From: Buxus sempervirens
Lineage: Eukaryota > Streptophyta > Magnoliopsida > Buxales > Buxaceae
NCBI GenBank assembly: GCA_947561395.2
Contig: OX387192.1
Coordinates: 5,394,001 to 5,458,000, forward strand
Reading direction: 5' to 3'
DNA length: 64,000 bases
A model generated the notes under the pieces. That model saw nothing but the letters and a program-made list of their open reading frames with translations, was not told where the DNA came from and did no database searches. This document shows positions 1 to 12,671 of the stretch, in pieces (position 1 is the stretch's first letter; each line of letters starts with the position of its first letter). Position numbers and translations under genes: made by a program.

Positions 1-168
1 TGAGCCTGTTTTCATTGTTTATCTGGGACTGTGCATTTGGGTTCGACTATATTCTAAGTGTATCCTGCTCCAGTTTATTCTCAAGGAATTTACAATCGTA
101 TTGGATTGAGTTTGGTCCGAATTATTATTTTTGTTTTTAAAATTTTTTTTTTGGGGTTGGCATTGCAG

Positions 169-1755
169 GTAAAAGCAGGATCAGTTTATGACAACATTCT
201 AATTTGTGATGATCCAGTCTATGCAAAACAGGTTATACAAGAGATATTGGATAAGAATAGGGAGGTAGGCAATTGCCCTTTGGTCTCTAGTGTAAATTTC
301 AGCTAAATTGTGGTGCCTATTTAAATATATATTCTGTTTGAAATTTCAGGCTGAGAAAGAAGCCTTTGAGGAGGCAGAGAAAGTGAGAAGAGCTCGAGAA
401 GAACAGGTAATTAAAAAGAAGACCTATAATTCTTAGTTCTTTGGTTTGAGCAATGGTGCCTTTTGATTTGAACTCTGAGTTTCGATATAAAGATTTTCGA
501 AGTAATTGTAGCCTTCGTATGTGCAGGAAGCCCAAAGGGCGAGAGAGGAAGGTGAAAAGAGGAGACGAGATAGAGGTCATGATCGACGATATCGAGATAG
601 GGAGCGCTATCGGGAGAAATATAGAAGGGTATTTTATCCTATGCTTTCATCTCTCTCTTTTCATCAGAAAATGACTACCTATGTCTGGGTACCAGTCGTA
701 ATTTGATAAACATCTGAATTTAAATTCACACTGGAGCTCGATCTGCCCTTTTTGATGAATAAATTCACACTGGAGCTCGATCTGACCCTTTTGATATTCA
801 TCAAAAAGGGCATTAATATTCATCAAACCTTGGCAGTTGGCTTCCATAAATATAAGTTTTTTCCCAATAATAAAACCAATTATGAGTCTGAGCCTTACAT
901 TCTAAATGGAAGGCCTCAAAGAACAAAGTTCATACTCTAGGTAGTTGCAAGTAGTAGCATCAAAGGTTCTGGATTTGGTCATGGAGCAAGTAGTATTCTT
1001 AGTTACCCAAACAGTCCAAAGGAAGTCTTCTTTTGAAAATTAACATTGAATGTGCTTCTTCATCAGATGCCTTTTAACTTTCAGTTTCAACTTATTAATA
1101 GCCATCTTAGAAATCACTGTGACTTCACTTGTCAATCACATTAGTAGCTAATTTTTGGCTTTAGTTGACTCTTTCAAAATATATTATGGCATCTAGTTGC
1201 AGCTACCAATTGTTCTATTGGCATGACTTCACCCACTTATTCGAGGTTGTGAACGTTTCTTTATCATTGTTGAGCACCAATTTCAGTAAAATAGCAACTC
1301 TAATGGGCTTGGAGAGTTAGTAGTGCAAGGTAGTGTCCCTTACAACCACAGCTATGGTACTGAATCTTGCAGGTTCATATTCTCAATATGTTAGTCATAT
1401 AACCTTGTCAAGGAATAGTTTGCCCCTCCACACGACTGTATATGAGTCAACTGGTTTGAAATTCTAGCCTTTAATGTATCAATGCAACTTGATGTGGCTT
1501 AGTTGCTGTCCACACATGAACGTCAGCCATCTTAATCTGAATCTGGAATTTTAATCACGAATGGTAATGAGCAGTCACTGTTTCCTCTTAATACCAAATT
1601 GGTGTGGGATTATTGTAAAAGATTGGTTTTAAAGCAAAAGCATGAGGGAGAGGCAAAAAGTAGACTAGTTGCTATGATGTTGTCTCATTTGCTATGAACA
1701 TCGCAAAAAAATGGAGAATTCGGACACAGTTCTTCAATAATTAATTCAATTATCC

Positions 1756-1804
<49 letters not shown>

Positions 1805-3400
1805 TATAAATTTCGAAACAACTATAATCAGCCTGAATTCTGATATGGAAACTCTAACTAGTTTCCAAACAAAATGATACAATTACTATTCAAAATTCAC
1901 CATGATAAAAGTTGTTATATTAGGATGAATGATAAATGAACTAGTGGGTAAGTGGGAACACAAAGGGTTAGCGGTTCTGTATCTGATGTAACGGGTGTCA
2001 ATGGGCCAAGCTTGAGTTCAACACTTAGGATTATAAGCTGAGATCGAGCTTGAAACAGGCTCATTTTTTTTAATGAGCCTGATCAGAGGTTTGGTTGTCT
2101 TGTTTTAAAACCGTGGCTTGGTTATTCTATAATACATATCATTTTTTGTTATTAATAAAATAAATTATATCATTTAATTTTGAAATTAAAAAATTATAAT
2201 TTATAGTCTTTAATTCATTTTTAACTTTATACATGCTTGATTTATGTGCTTCATTGATTTTTTTATTACTCATGTGCCCCAATTAGTTTTTTTAAATTGA
2301 GCCTGAGCTAATATTGGGCCTTTTTCAGCTGGGAAAAGCTCAGTTTCGGTTGTTTCATTTAATAGCTACTAGATTTTTTTCCCCTTCAACTTGTTCATTT
2401 TATTAGTGCAAATTGCGAACTAAATCAGGAGCTCTAACATAATATGCTTGTTTTTGCAGCGTGATCACCATGACTACTTGGATGATTACCATGTAAGTGT
2501 TTTTGCTGTCATTAAATTTTGTTATTTCTTCCTTATACCATTAGAATGTATCTCCCATTGGGGAGGGTGGGGGTAGAAATTTGGCAAAGTAGCTCAAAGT
2601 TGATGATAACTCTCTGCTGCATTTTTTGACGTTCCTGACCGCCACCATCTAAGATGATAGCTCAAACTTCTTTTTCTTTTCCAATCCTTTTGATGATGAT
2701 GAATGATTAAACTTCCATTGACAAGAAACAAAAGTGGTACACAAATAGGAATAATTAACAGAAATGGAAAATCATGAAGTACAAGGAAGAAAGAAATGGC
2801 ACTCTAAGCATATCCTCCTCTGGAAATTCTTAAACAATATACATATTATGGCAAATCTGTCAGCTAATACATTCATGGACCTAAGCTTGAACTTGATCCT
2901 TGCTTACAATGGCCAAGAACAACAAATTGAGGATGCTTACTTTGTCCAAAATTCAAAACCAGCATGTGGCCTCTTCATTGGGCATAATTAATCTGCAGGT
3001 GGATTCACCACCACAAGCACCATTCCTATGCAAGTAATAACTCATGGAGGGAAAATACTTGTTTCAGATTAGGTTGAAAACACAAAATCTATACAGTTGG
3101 GCTTGGGAAGATAGTGGCTTTTTAAATCAAGCAGTAGGTGTTTTGCATCTCTTTTATGGCTCAGTCGGAGAAAAGCTTGCTCAAGTTGAATCCCAACTCA
3201 GCTTTTCATCTTGAAACTGATGCGCTTAGGCCTGCATATTTTTTTATCATATCCCCTTATAAATCTCTCATCTGTACATCTATCTTTCTGTCCATGTACT
3301 GAAGTTATGATTCTTATCAAGCAAACTTGCAAGTGCATTTCTAGCTTGTACAGTAATGCTAAACCCAATGATGTTAATGTAATTGCAGGATGAGCTATGA
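169..3400 (+). CDS. CRT3: Calreticulin-3-like, last five exons (5' partial)
   Basis: Five exons join in frame: 169-264, 350-406, 527-628, 2460-2492 and 3389-3400, all phase 0 with GT-AG introns. They encode the last 99 residues of an ER-lumenal Ca2+-binding lectin chaperone that helps fold N-glycosylated proteins. The first exon reads [16 protein letters not shown], the conserved end of the calreticulin P/C region. Next comes the helix [19 protein letters not shown], then an Arg-rich tail ([18 protein letters not shown]), then [11 protein letters not shown] and DEL-stop, so the protein ends HDEL. The basic rather than acidic tail is the mark of the plant CRT3 clade, as opposed to CRT1/2. The upstream exons (N-domain, P-domain) lie outside the window. 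Introns 4 (629-2459) and 5 (2493-3388) are long. Family assignment is from motif recognition and is strong; the CRT3 subclass rests on the tail. Confidence 0.93.
722..799. repeat. Short tandem duplication in CRT3 intron 4
   Basis: A segment beginning AAATTCACACTGGAGCTCGA occurs at 722 and again at 761, a 39-bp period with small differences. The second copy is followed by a short inverted stretch (TTTTGATATTCATCAAAAAG). It lies wholly inside the intron. No function is visible. Confidence 0.8.
1759..1801. repeat. (AG)n microsatellite
   Basis: About 21 uninterrupted AG units in intron 4 of the calreticulin gene. A good polymorphic marker candidate; no other role is visible. Confidence 0.97.
1990..2340. 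other. Intronic repeat-like stretch, possibly a hAT MITE relic
   Basis: Begins with GGGTGTCAATGGGCC and ends near ATTGGGCCTTTTTCAGC, with several GAGCCTGA/TGAGCCT segments. This resembles the TAGGG(C/G)TGTCAAYGGG ends of the hAT MITE at 13399-13909. I could not find an 8-bp target duplication, so the call is weak. Confidence 0.25.
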
Positions 3401-4406
3401 AGACAGTCTCTTGCTATTTTCCTCATCCGGGAAAGGCCAGCCGTTCAAGTCAGCATTGGTACTATTGAGAAAGTATGTCTAGTGTCTACTTCCTTATTGT
3501 TGTTGTATAACAGAAGTTGCAAGTTTTGCATCCAAAAACTTTTTCACTAATGGACGAAGATATGCGTTTGGACATTGTCAAGTAGTCAAAATCAGGACTT
3601 CTATGCATGAGTCTGTTCTGAGGATGGTTCACGTAGGGCTTTTCCTGGGTGGGTGAACTCTATAAGAGGGGAAGCCTGAACCGGGATATAAGACTCTAAA
3701 TAGTTTTGATACTGCCTTGGCCACATAATCAGGTTAAACTGTGGCTGCTTGGTATGTTATGTCCTTTACCTTAGTTGCTGGATTTGCAATGCATAAATTG
3801 GGTTCAAGTTTGACATAGACTAAACTTAAGCCAATATATTGCCATTCAAGTATGATCTGCCCACAAGCACACTTTTCGATCTGTGTTATATTTTTAATAT
3901 ACTAGGAATACGTGCTCTATGTGCGTAGTAAAAGAATTAAATAAATATGCGCTCTATGTGCGTAGTAAAAGAATTAAATAAGTGAATACAATTAATTGAG
4001 AGATAAAAGAAGAAATAAATTGAATGATATTTTTGAAAATAGTAGTTATATATACGTAAGGATATAAAAGTAAATAAAATTAAAATTAAAAGGTATTTTT
4101 GATAATATGAGGCAATGATATAAGTGTAACATTTCAATTCTACATCGGAAACATGATGAAAGTCTAGTAAGGCAAAAGAGTCAAGAAGAACATTTAATTT
4201 AGCAAGGCGTCTTTTGGGGACAAAATGTACAAGCATAGGTCTAAAGCGGATAATATTTTGTTGGGTTGAGTTGTTTCTATAAGTTAATTAAGGGGAGATG
4301 AAAGTGAATATAATAAAATTTGTGGGGCAATGTGGGTATTAAACATTAATTAGAAAAGAGACACTTGGCTTTGTAATAGTAATGATCTGGTGTTTTAGGA
4401 GCTATT
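3401..4406. other. CRT3 3' flank and AT-rich intergenic DNA
   Basis: The first few hundred bases after the stop are the likely 3' UTR. From about 3890 the sequence turns AT-rich and repeat-like. No coding signal is convincing; the 99-codon minus ORF at 3937-4236 lacks any family feature. Confidence 0.5.
3911..3984. repeat. 37-bp direct duplication
   Basis: GCTCTATGTGCGTAGTAAAA followed by GAATTAAATAA occurs at 3914 and again at 3951, almost unchanged. It lies in the AT-rich DNA into which the LINE inserted. Confidence 0.85.
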
Positions 4407-4422
4407 TTTATACATGCTAGCA
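4407..4422. repeat. LINE target-site duplication, 3'-side copy
   Basis: TTTATACATGCTAGCA, identical to 10589-10604. It directly abuts the T-run that represents the LINE poly(A) tail on the minus strand. Confidence 0.93.
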
Positions 4423-4533
4423 ATTTTTTTTGGGTAACCAAAAGAGCATTTTATTAAGAACCCCCACGAAATAGGGAACTTCCCTAAAGTCGCTGGAGAG
4501 AGGAGAGGAGATACAAGGAGGGGGAGATAGAAT

Positions 4534-7500
4534 CTAGAAGCAAGGAAACCTGTCTAAGGCGAAGTTTGCCAAGCAATCCGCAACTTGGTTACCCTCACGG
4601 AATATATGCAAAAAGCTAATAGAAGAAAAATTACAAAGCAAGGATCTAATGCAAGAGACCAGAGCTCTAATCCTCCAAGGACCCAGATCAGAACTAGCAG
4701 AAAGAAGAGAAATTGGCAATCACCTTCAAAAACAACGTACTTGACCTTTAAAGCTACCGCCATCCTCACGGCTTCCAATACGACAAGAGTTTCCACCTAG
4801 ATGCTCGATGACACCTACACAACATACGCAAAAGCAGCAATAAAAAGACCATTGCTGTCATGAGCCACTCCTCCAATTGATGCTTCTTGTGAATGTCGTC
4901 TAAACGCCCCATCGCAGTTGATCTTCACAAAGGGGGCATCCGGTCTATGCCAACTCAGATCAATAGCTCGGTTCCCCTCCATCCCATCAACTAGTTTAGA
5001 CTCCAAGATCAAAGAATCTGCCTTGAGCTTCTGGATGTAGGTACCCATGTGTTGAACTGATGGTGAATTACCTTCAAAGATGGCCATGTTCCTCTCCTTC
5101 CATACAGCCCACATAAAGTTTGCAACTTGAGAAAGAAAAAACTTTTTGTTAATACTTGTTACCCCATTAGGACTAAGCAATTTATTAATAAAATCAAACC
5201 ATCGGAGAAAGGAGGTTGATGGACCAAGGGACTGCATAACACCCCAATCTCCCTAAACCAGAGTGCCCGAGAGAATGGGCACTCTTGAAAGAGGTGAAGG
5301 AGGGTCTCATTTGCTTCAGAACAGAGAGAACACAGTGGGTCAACCCCACCCATTCTGGAGTTTAGAAGATCCGTTGTAGGGGCAGCTTCGTTGAGACATT
5401 TCCACAAGAAAATTTTTATCCTATTTGGACAGTGCAAGTGCCAGACTTTCAACCACATTAAATCCAAATCAATGGTCGAGATCCTAGCAATCATCCTATA
5501 AGCAGAAGCCACGGAGAAACGTCTTGAAGCTGTACTTCTCCAAAACCTAATGTCCTTCATACCAGTCGGGTCAATTTGAGTGGCTGTAATTTTCCTCACC
5601 ATCGGTAATTCCCAGAACGTGTTTAAGAGATTTACATTCCATGCACCTGTTCCTCGGTCAACCAATTGGTTGTCTGTGGTCAAGTTGAAATGATTATGAT
5701 TCTTCTCCACCTGAATTGTAGAAGCCTCGGTTTGCACCCAAACATCTTCCAAGATACTAACATCCTGACCATTTGCCACGACCCAGGCACTACCCTGCCT
5801 TATCCATTTCTTCAATTTGTGTAATTGCTTCCAACCCAAAGAATGATTAACCCTGCAAGAAGAGTTTAAAAAATTAGTATCTGGAAAATATGTATTCCTC
5901 ATGATTTGAGCCCAATAGCTATTATGATTCTGAGTGAGTTGGCACACACCTTTTAGCACCAACGCTTGGTTCATCTCGTGGGTTCTTTTGACGTTCAAAC
6001 CCCCATTCCTCCATGGCGTAGTGATTCTTTCCCAGCAAATCGTATGCATAGTCCTGTGATGATCCGATTTCCTCCAAAAAAATTGTCTTGCCAATTGATC
6101 CATCTTGGAAGTCACCCCCTTTGAAAGGCAGAAGCAACTCATAGAATGGATCGGTTGCACCCCTAAAACCCGACTGAATAAGGGTGAGCTTCCCCATCTG
6201 AGAGAGAGTTTGAGCTTTCCAGCCAGCCAGTCGACCATTCATCCTTTGCAATAATTCTTCACAATCCTTGCGCTGGAATGTCAAACCAACTGTCGGCAAG
6301 CCCAAGTATCTGCTTATTTCTCGAGAGCCCCCAACATTTAGGATTCGTCTGATTTGGGTCCACCTGATTGAAGATGTGTTTTTGCTAAATTGAACAGAGG
6401 ACTTGTCCTTGTTTATTTCCTGACCTAACTCCAGATAGTACTTGAAAAACAACCTTGACAAAACATGAGCTTCCCTCTCATTTGTAAAACCATATAAATT
6501 TATATCATCGGCATACATTAAATGGGAAATACTCATACCTCCACGATGAAGTTTTATTCCAATATACCTACCATCAACTTCTATCCGATTGATAACACAC
6601 AAGAGCACTTGTTGGTAGAGAATGAAGAGGTAGGGGGAGAGGGGATCTCCCTGTCTCAAACCTCTCTTAGCACAAAATTTTCCAGCGACCTCCCCATTAA
6701 ACAAAACACTATAAGAAACCGAGTTAACACAATTCATGATAAGTTTCAGAACATTTTCATTAAAACCAAAAGCAGATAACACTTTTTCCAAAAGGACCAC
6801 CTTAGCCTATCATAGGCTTTTGAAAAATCTATTTTTAAGGCAAACAGCCCATGGTCCTTCACTCGGTTAGACTTAGATTTAGGGGCTTTTTTTTTTCTTT
6901 TCAAAACAATGGATAATCTCATGATGAATCATGATATTATCCCTAATGTATCTATTAGGGACAAAAGCCTCTTGAACCGGAGAAATGAGATTGGAGAGAA
7001 TAGGTCTCAAACGGTTGACAAGAATTTTTGAAATAATTTTGTAAACAAAATTACACAAACTAATGGGCCGAAATTCCTGGATCCTCCTAGGATGGTTGAG
7101 TTTGGGGATAAGGGAAATAAAAGTATGATTAAGGTCTTGGGGCATAATCCCATCCCTAAAATAATTTTGGACCACCCTATAACCTCACTACCCATAACAT
7201 CCCAAAAGGAGTGAAAAAAGATACCTTGATAACCATCGGGTCCCGGGCACTTGAAGGGGCCCATGTCTTGGACAGTCGACCAAATCTCTGTTAGTAAAGG
7301 AACAAGGCTCAAAGATGCATTCTGATCTGCACTGATAGTATGAGAGATCAAATCCGGGAGCTCAAAATCACACCAGTGCATCGGTTGAGAGTATAATTCT
7401 TTGAAGTGAGACTCGACCACTCAAACCAACTCAGCCCTATTTGAAATCTCGGTGTTATCAAGTCCTTTCAAAGAATGGATGAAGTTCTACCGTCATTTGA

Positions 7501-8603
7501 ACATGGTGGATTTATGAAAAAATTGGGTATTTCCATCACCGAACCTAAGCCACAAGATCCTTGACTTCTGATCCCATAGAATTTCCAGTTGACTTAAGAC
7601 AGATGCATATTCACTTTGCAATTTTTTTTCTTCCACCATCAAACTACCAATCGGGTTGTCATTGATCTCCTCTTGGATGAGATAGATCTTTTCAATTAAA
7701 TTTCCTTTCCGAAAGTGGATATCTCCCACCTCATCCTTGTTCCATTGGCGGAGGTCTCTAGATAAGGCTGAGAGTTTTGAGATTAAATTTCTTTCACCAC
7801 CTGATCTAGGATGCTGCAACCAAGAACGCTGAATTGTACTGTGACAAGTCTTCTCCTGAACCCAGAGAGCTTCAAATCTGAAGGGACGACACTGATTTTT
7901 GTTCTCATGGAGCAAATCCACCATCAAGGGGTAGTGGTTAGACGCTATAATAGGCTGAGCAAAGACAATGGGGTGAGGGAAAATATCGAAGGCGTCATTT
8001 GAGGCAAACAACCTATCTATCTTTTCCGAAATTCTACCTTGTCCCTATTGCCCGTTGGACTAGGTGAATTTTGGGCCCTTCATTTGGACTTCAATTAAAC
8101 CGCAATTATCAATCATCATTTTGAAATTCTCTCTTTGTCTTCTATTAATTGGAAGGCCGCCCCTCTTATCACAGTCGTCGAGCAATGCATTGAAATCGCC
8201 AAAAAGAAACCAATGCAGGGTAAAGGACCTTGTCGTATCTTCAATCTCCAACCATTGTTCAGACTGAATTTCAGCTTTTGAGTTGGCATGCACAAAAAAC
8301 ATTAACCAGGTTAAACCCCTATAAGAAATCTGAAACAAAATTGCCCAATCAAAATTCAAAATAATATCAATAGAGTACTTGGCAGTCCACATAACAATAA
8401 AACCCTCCCTACAGTGCTCAGTCGAAAGGATAAAATTTTTTTGAAAAGACAATTTTTTTTACAATACTATCAGCCTTCCTCTTAGAAGCAAAGGTTTCTG
8501 ATAAGAACACCATATCGGACTTGTTCTTCAAAATTTGGTCCTTAAGGTGGGCCTGTGTCACGGCACGACCAGCTCCATGACAATTCCAAAACAAGAATTT
8601 CAT
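4534..8603 (-). pseudogene. LINE ORF2 relic: endonuclease, reverse transcriptase, RNase H
   Basis: The start ATG is at 8603-8601 (MKFLFWNCHGAG, the APE-type endonuclease opening). A frame break falls near 8440-8455 in a T-run. The segment down to 8060 holds FGDFNALLDDCDKRGG, and 8011-7493 holds SNHYPL where SDHxP is expected, so the aspartate of the catalytic pair is replaced. Reverse transcriptase follows in pieces (7420-7007, 7175-6879, 6800-5922): RQGDPLSPYLF and the catalytic YADD at 6515-6504. Then come the thumb/Cys region (SLCSEANETLLHLFQECPFS) and RNase H with INCDGAF, VFEGD and REGNQVADCLAN. Two in-frame stops lie between 4796 and 4817. The span of about 1,356 codons matches plant L1 ORF2. 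At least six frame shifts or stops rule out an active product. Confidence 0.93.
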
Positions 8604-8733
8604 CAGATTGGATTCCCCAAAGGGAGAGAGACAGGGGGGGATTCAAGGAGGGGAGAATCCAACAGCAGCTTCCTTTTATTTTTTAAGAAAAGAGAGGTAT
8701 CCTCTGGGGTGTGCTGATCTGTGTCCATTTCCG

Positions 8734-10089
8734 CTATGTACGCCGCCTTCTCATTTGATTTTTTCCTGTTAAATCTGGGCCTACGACGATTCTGCCAGGA
8801 TAGAAATCCTCAGAGATCTCCATGATGGATATGTGGGGAGACGTCGATAGATGCATATCTTTCGAGTTTGGGCTACCATGCACATTATTGGAGAAAAAAT
8901 CAGATAGCAAGAGGTTAAAAGCTCTGGAGTCCTTTGAGGTTGCTGGACTACATGAAGCAGAGAAGGTGAAGGAAGGGCCTGAACCCTGCTTGAGATCAGG
9001 AAGGGGAGATGTGGAAATCGGGGTACTAGAGGTAGAGACATGTGAAGAGAAGGCCCAACCAGGTTCTCCAGAGCATACATGGGACCAAACACCGGAATTG
9101 AAAGAAGGCCCCTCAACAGAATTCATAGAAGGCCCATCATTGGAGGAGCTAGCCAAACAATTTGGAGGGTTAGGGTCCAAGCCAGAATCTGTAAAAAGAA
9201 GAGGGGGTTTAAAAATCATCTAACCCAAATTGGGAACCTCACTACTGCCCCCAGAACAACCCAACCCAATCAAGGGATTCTTCGAGGTGAACGCCAGACC
9301 CGGCCGCTGCAACCGAGCACCTTCAACCTCCTACAAATTGAACCGACGATATTTGCAATTGACCACATTCCGGCTAGAATATCATGGCAGAATTTCTCTC
9401 GACAACATGCACAATCGGTCCCCCGGGCGAAGATTATGGCATACATTCAGATTATGGCCAATGAGGCTACAGTAAAAACAAAAGTCAGGTATTCCCTCGT
9501 GAGCGAAGGAAACCCAAACCTGCTTCCCTTGTAAATCCTCCACAAAAATCCCTGCCGGAATAGGCTATGTTAGAGGGACGGATCACTTGATGCAAGCCAA
9601 ATGGAAGTCTTGTAGCACTGGTATTTCAACCTCCAAGGTTTTCCCGAACTCGTACCCAAGGCGGGAGATAACAAGAGAATCTCTCAAGGCTCTAGAGAGG
9701 TCCACCAGTTGAGACCAGATGATTAACTACGAAAACACATGTGCATCCGCTTCTTTAGGTTCCTAAATTTGTTCTATTATGCATATGTAGCCATTGATGA
9801 ACCAGGGCCTTGTCCGCAAGATCGATTCAAGGTCTTCCAACAAGGCAAATGCCAGCAGGAATTTATTCTGAGCCACAGCAGAAATCGAAACCACTTTGAT
9901 GGACTTCCAAACCCACTCAACAAAATTTCTTAAGGTGTTCAGGGACAAGACCGACCCTAAACCTTCCAACACAGCCAAGAAATTCCATTTAGCTCGTAGT
10001 CTCATCTTTTCCGCATCAAGCAGGGAGAAGGTTTTTGAGGGGCGACCAGGGATAAGCAAGTTTTGGAACTAGGTCGCAATATCCTCCAT
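8734..10089 (-). pseudogene. LINE ORF1 relic (DUF4283-like plus CCHC zinc knuckle)
   Basis: The probable start is the ATG at 10089-10087 (MEDIAT), followed at once by an in-frame TAG. The frame then continues through IPGRPSKTFSLLDAEKM and WNFLAVLEGLGSVLSL, the usual opening of plant LINE or retroelement ORF1 proteins. After a break near 9760 a CCHC knuckle survives at 9480-9439: CFYCSLIGHNLNVC, which is C-x2-C-x4-H-x4-C. The C-terminal third (9219-8734) is a Ser/Pro-rich segment ending in basic RRRR. The stop lies about 130 bp before ORF2. The protein would coat LINE RNA; the stop and frame shifts make it non-functional. Confidence 0.82.
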
Positions 10090-10588
10090 AGCAGCAGATC
10101 AGGAGCACAGAAACAACACCACCCAAGGAAGACAAGTTAGCTCATAGGACCGGAAATGGGCAGCAAGAAAAGGGGGGTAGAGACCAGATGAAACCACAAC
10201 GAAAGGAGATGGGAAAATGACAGCAATAGCCCCTAGTGATGGATCAAAGCAAAAGGACCAAAGAAGGAACAAAAAGCAAGAATAAGGGAGAATAGATCAG
10301 CAACTGGAGAAGGAGAGAGGGCAAAACACCATGCCAAGACGACCATCGAAGGGCAGCGAAGGAGAGGAAGGGGATGAAACAGCAAGAATCAAAACCAGAA
10401 GCAAGCCACCAAAACCAGAGATAACGAAGGAAACTGCTTGGAAAAGGTGAAAAACTATCTAGGAGAGAACAAAACTGCCAAACCACCCTAAAACCTCACG
10501 CCAACAATGAACTCGGGATAATTGAATAGCACCGCCAAAATCGCCTCTCTGACCCACCCCTCTCCTTGCGTTGCTGGTAAAAGTCCTC

Positions 10589-10604
10589 TTTATACATGCT
10601 AGCA
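10589..10604. repeat. LINE target-site duplication, 5'-side copy
   Basis: TTTATACATGCTAGCA, identical to 4407-4422. It marks the 5' end of the LINE and shows the copy is not 5'-truncated. Confidence 0.93.
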
Positions 10605-11751
10605 TAGTGCACGTGCAATACTGCACGTTGTGGAAGGGAGTAATTGCTTAACCGATTGGTTAGTTCTATGGCACTTTTGACAATTCTATCCCTTTATTAA
10701 TGAAACTTAACAGTGTTTTATAAGGGCAAGTGTGGAAAGTTGAATATGATGCTTTGGCATGATTCCCAAGGGGGCACCTCGCATTATATATAATATAGAT
10801 ATAGATATATTGACCTTCTAATATGGCTGTCTAAAGGCACCCTCTTGCAGTTCCACATTTAGAAGCTTTGCTCTATAAATTGGTATAAACAAGTAACCAT
10901 ATGTTACCCATAAGATGAATCTAAGTGGATAACAATAAGTCGGGATCGTCACGAAACCAAGTTTCATGATTACAAAAAGGAAAAAGAGCGGAAAATTGTT
11001 AAGAAACCAAGTGTTGCTTGTCATGTCGCTTGGGAATTGTGTTTCAAATTAGTCATGTTTCTTGTACAAATCAATCTGTCAGTTGGACATTGATGTAAGT
11101 TCAATTTTCTTCTGTAATAAATTTGATCATGCACACAAACGTCATAGGAATGCTTGGGGGCTTAAAAGATGAAAAGCATAAAAAGAATCAGAATTTGTGC
11201 TGCAACAATGATGCTTAAGTGATTAGCATGACCAAGTTCAAAACATTTTAAATTGAGAAAACTCAAGCTCCCATTTCTCACAAGACCCAAAGGAAAAATT
11301 TATACCCAAGGGAAGTTAAACCAAGATACATTCATTATCCCAAATTTGGATTAATAAAAGGACACTTGGTTCATTGAGTTACTTTGACAAATTTGTGAGA
11401 CTACAAACTAAAGTCATTTTTATCTTTTCCCAAATTTGGATTAATAAAAGGACACTTTGGCAAGGAGTGGTAGCTATAACTAAGGGTGTAACTTAGTTCA
11501 ATTTGATTGACCCAAATCTAATTTGGGTTGGGTTTCAAAGCCTCTAGTTTGGTTTTGGTTTTAAAATTTGTAGATAGGTGAATAGAAAACCTATTTGAAT
11601 TGATTAATATTAGTAATTTATTTTAAAAAATTAGTAAAATACGTTTGTCGAGTTGGAAAGCTTAAGGATCACAATCTAAAAAATATTCTTAAAGATGGTA
11701 TTGGCGGTGTTGGTTGTGACGACAATGGTAGTGGTGATGACATTAGTAGTA
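10605..11751. other. Intergenic repeat-derived DNA
   Basis: No gene is visible. It holds an AT-rich run (TATATATAATATAGATATAG near 10785), a direct repeat of CAAATTTGGATTAATAAAAG near 11340 and 11430 (about 90 bp apart), and a hAT-MITE-like stretch starting AAGGGTGTAACTTAGTTC near 11484. It ends in an imperfect GGT/GAT triplet repeat (about 11700-11756). That triplet repeat resumes after the Copia-like element at 14559, so the retroelement inserted into it. Confidence 0.5.
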
Positions 11752-11756
11752 GTGTG

Positions 11757-12657
11757 TGTTGGCAAAAATAGGGGCAGATAAAACCAAACCAATCAATCAA
11801 ACCATTATGCAGATCAAACTCAAAATATAATCACAGATATGCAGTAGAAATACCAAACAAAAACCCCAAATGCTAAGATTTCAGTCAAATCAATAAACTT
11901 GAAGAGTAAAACGTAGATTGGAAGGAACTTATCATAATTGAGGCAAGATTTAAGAATCTCTGTACTTTAAACCTTGAGACGCCCCCTTTCGGATGATATC
12001 CTCAATGCGACGGACTCCTAGCGTCCGGTTTCCTAGCATTCAACGGTCTAAGACCTCACCAATAGGTCGCACGATAATATCGACGACGACGAACCTCCTT
12101 ATGTGTACTTAGATCAGACTCACAATGAAAGAATGAAGAAGAAGATGATAAGAGCTTTGGGTTGTCCACAGCCGTATTATCTCAAAAATGGGGTTTCATT
12201 CATACTATTAACAAATGAAAGAAACCCCTTTAAATAGTGCACAAATTGACACACTAGATAGCTCAAACGATCAAAAAATGGACTTAAAATCGCGTTCTAA
12301 CTCTCAAATGCCCGCAAATCTTCCAGAAGTCACCACTCTCAGGTTGTCTGTAGGCGATTGACGTTCAAGCGTCCACAAATCTTCCAGAAACCGCAACTCT
12401 CCAGTTGTCTACAGGCATTTTTTACTCAAGCTCTGGAAAAACTTCAAACATAAATCAACAGTTTTGGTGTTCAAGTTTTAGAAAATCCCCAGAAAAGCAC
12501 CAAATACAAAACATGTAAAGAATAAATTAAAGAGAAAGAGATTAAAACAAAATAATAAAAACACTTAAAAGTTTCAATAAATTTCCAATGTGGGATTGGG
12601 ATAAAACACAAATTAAAGTCTCAATTTTGAGGCTTCTAAAAAACTCAAAATACAACA
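11757..12657 (-). repeat. Copia-like 3' LTR (complete copy)
   Basis: 901 bp with TG...CA ends. On the minus strand it begins TGTTGTATTTTGAG and carries ATCCCAATCCCACATTGG, a motif common at the start of plant Copia LTRs. It aligns through most of its length with 13350-14553. Confidence 0.85.
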
Positions 12658-12671
12658 ATTCCCTCCACAAG
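12658..12671 (-). other. Polypurine tract
   Basis: Minus-strand TTGTGGAGGGAAT directly precedes the 3' LTR. This is the expected plus-strand primer site and confirms the element's orientation. Confidence 0.75.

Larger units (their letters stand above)
4423..10588 (-). mobile_element. Full-length L1-type LINE, minus strand
   Basis: A 6.2-kb non-LTR retrotransposon flanked by identical 16-bp duplications (4407-4422, 10589-10604). Its poly(A) tail appears as ATTTTTTTT at 4423-4431. From 5' to 3' on the minus strand it carries ORF1 (nucleic-acid-binding, 10089-8734) and ORF2 (endonuclease, reverse transcriptase, RNase H; 8603-4534). The 500 bp upstream of ORF1 are the 5' UTR. This is the usual plant L1 layout with a C-terminal RNase H. 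Both ORFs are broken, so it is no longer autonomous. The intact TSD argues for a single target-primed insertion of a full-length copy. Confidence 0.95.

Noticed and set aside
1..168. An upstream calreticulin exon at the window start
   Set aside because: Sequence before the acceptor at 168 shows no conserved calreticulin residues in any frame; it reads as intron.
8822..9534. Plus-strand ORFs of 133 and 151 codons
   Set aside because: Antisense shadows of LINE ORF1, whose family motifs are on the minus strand.
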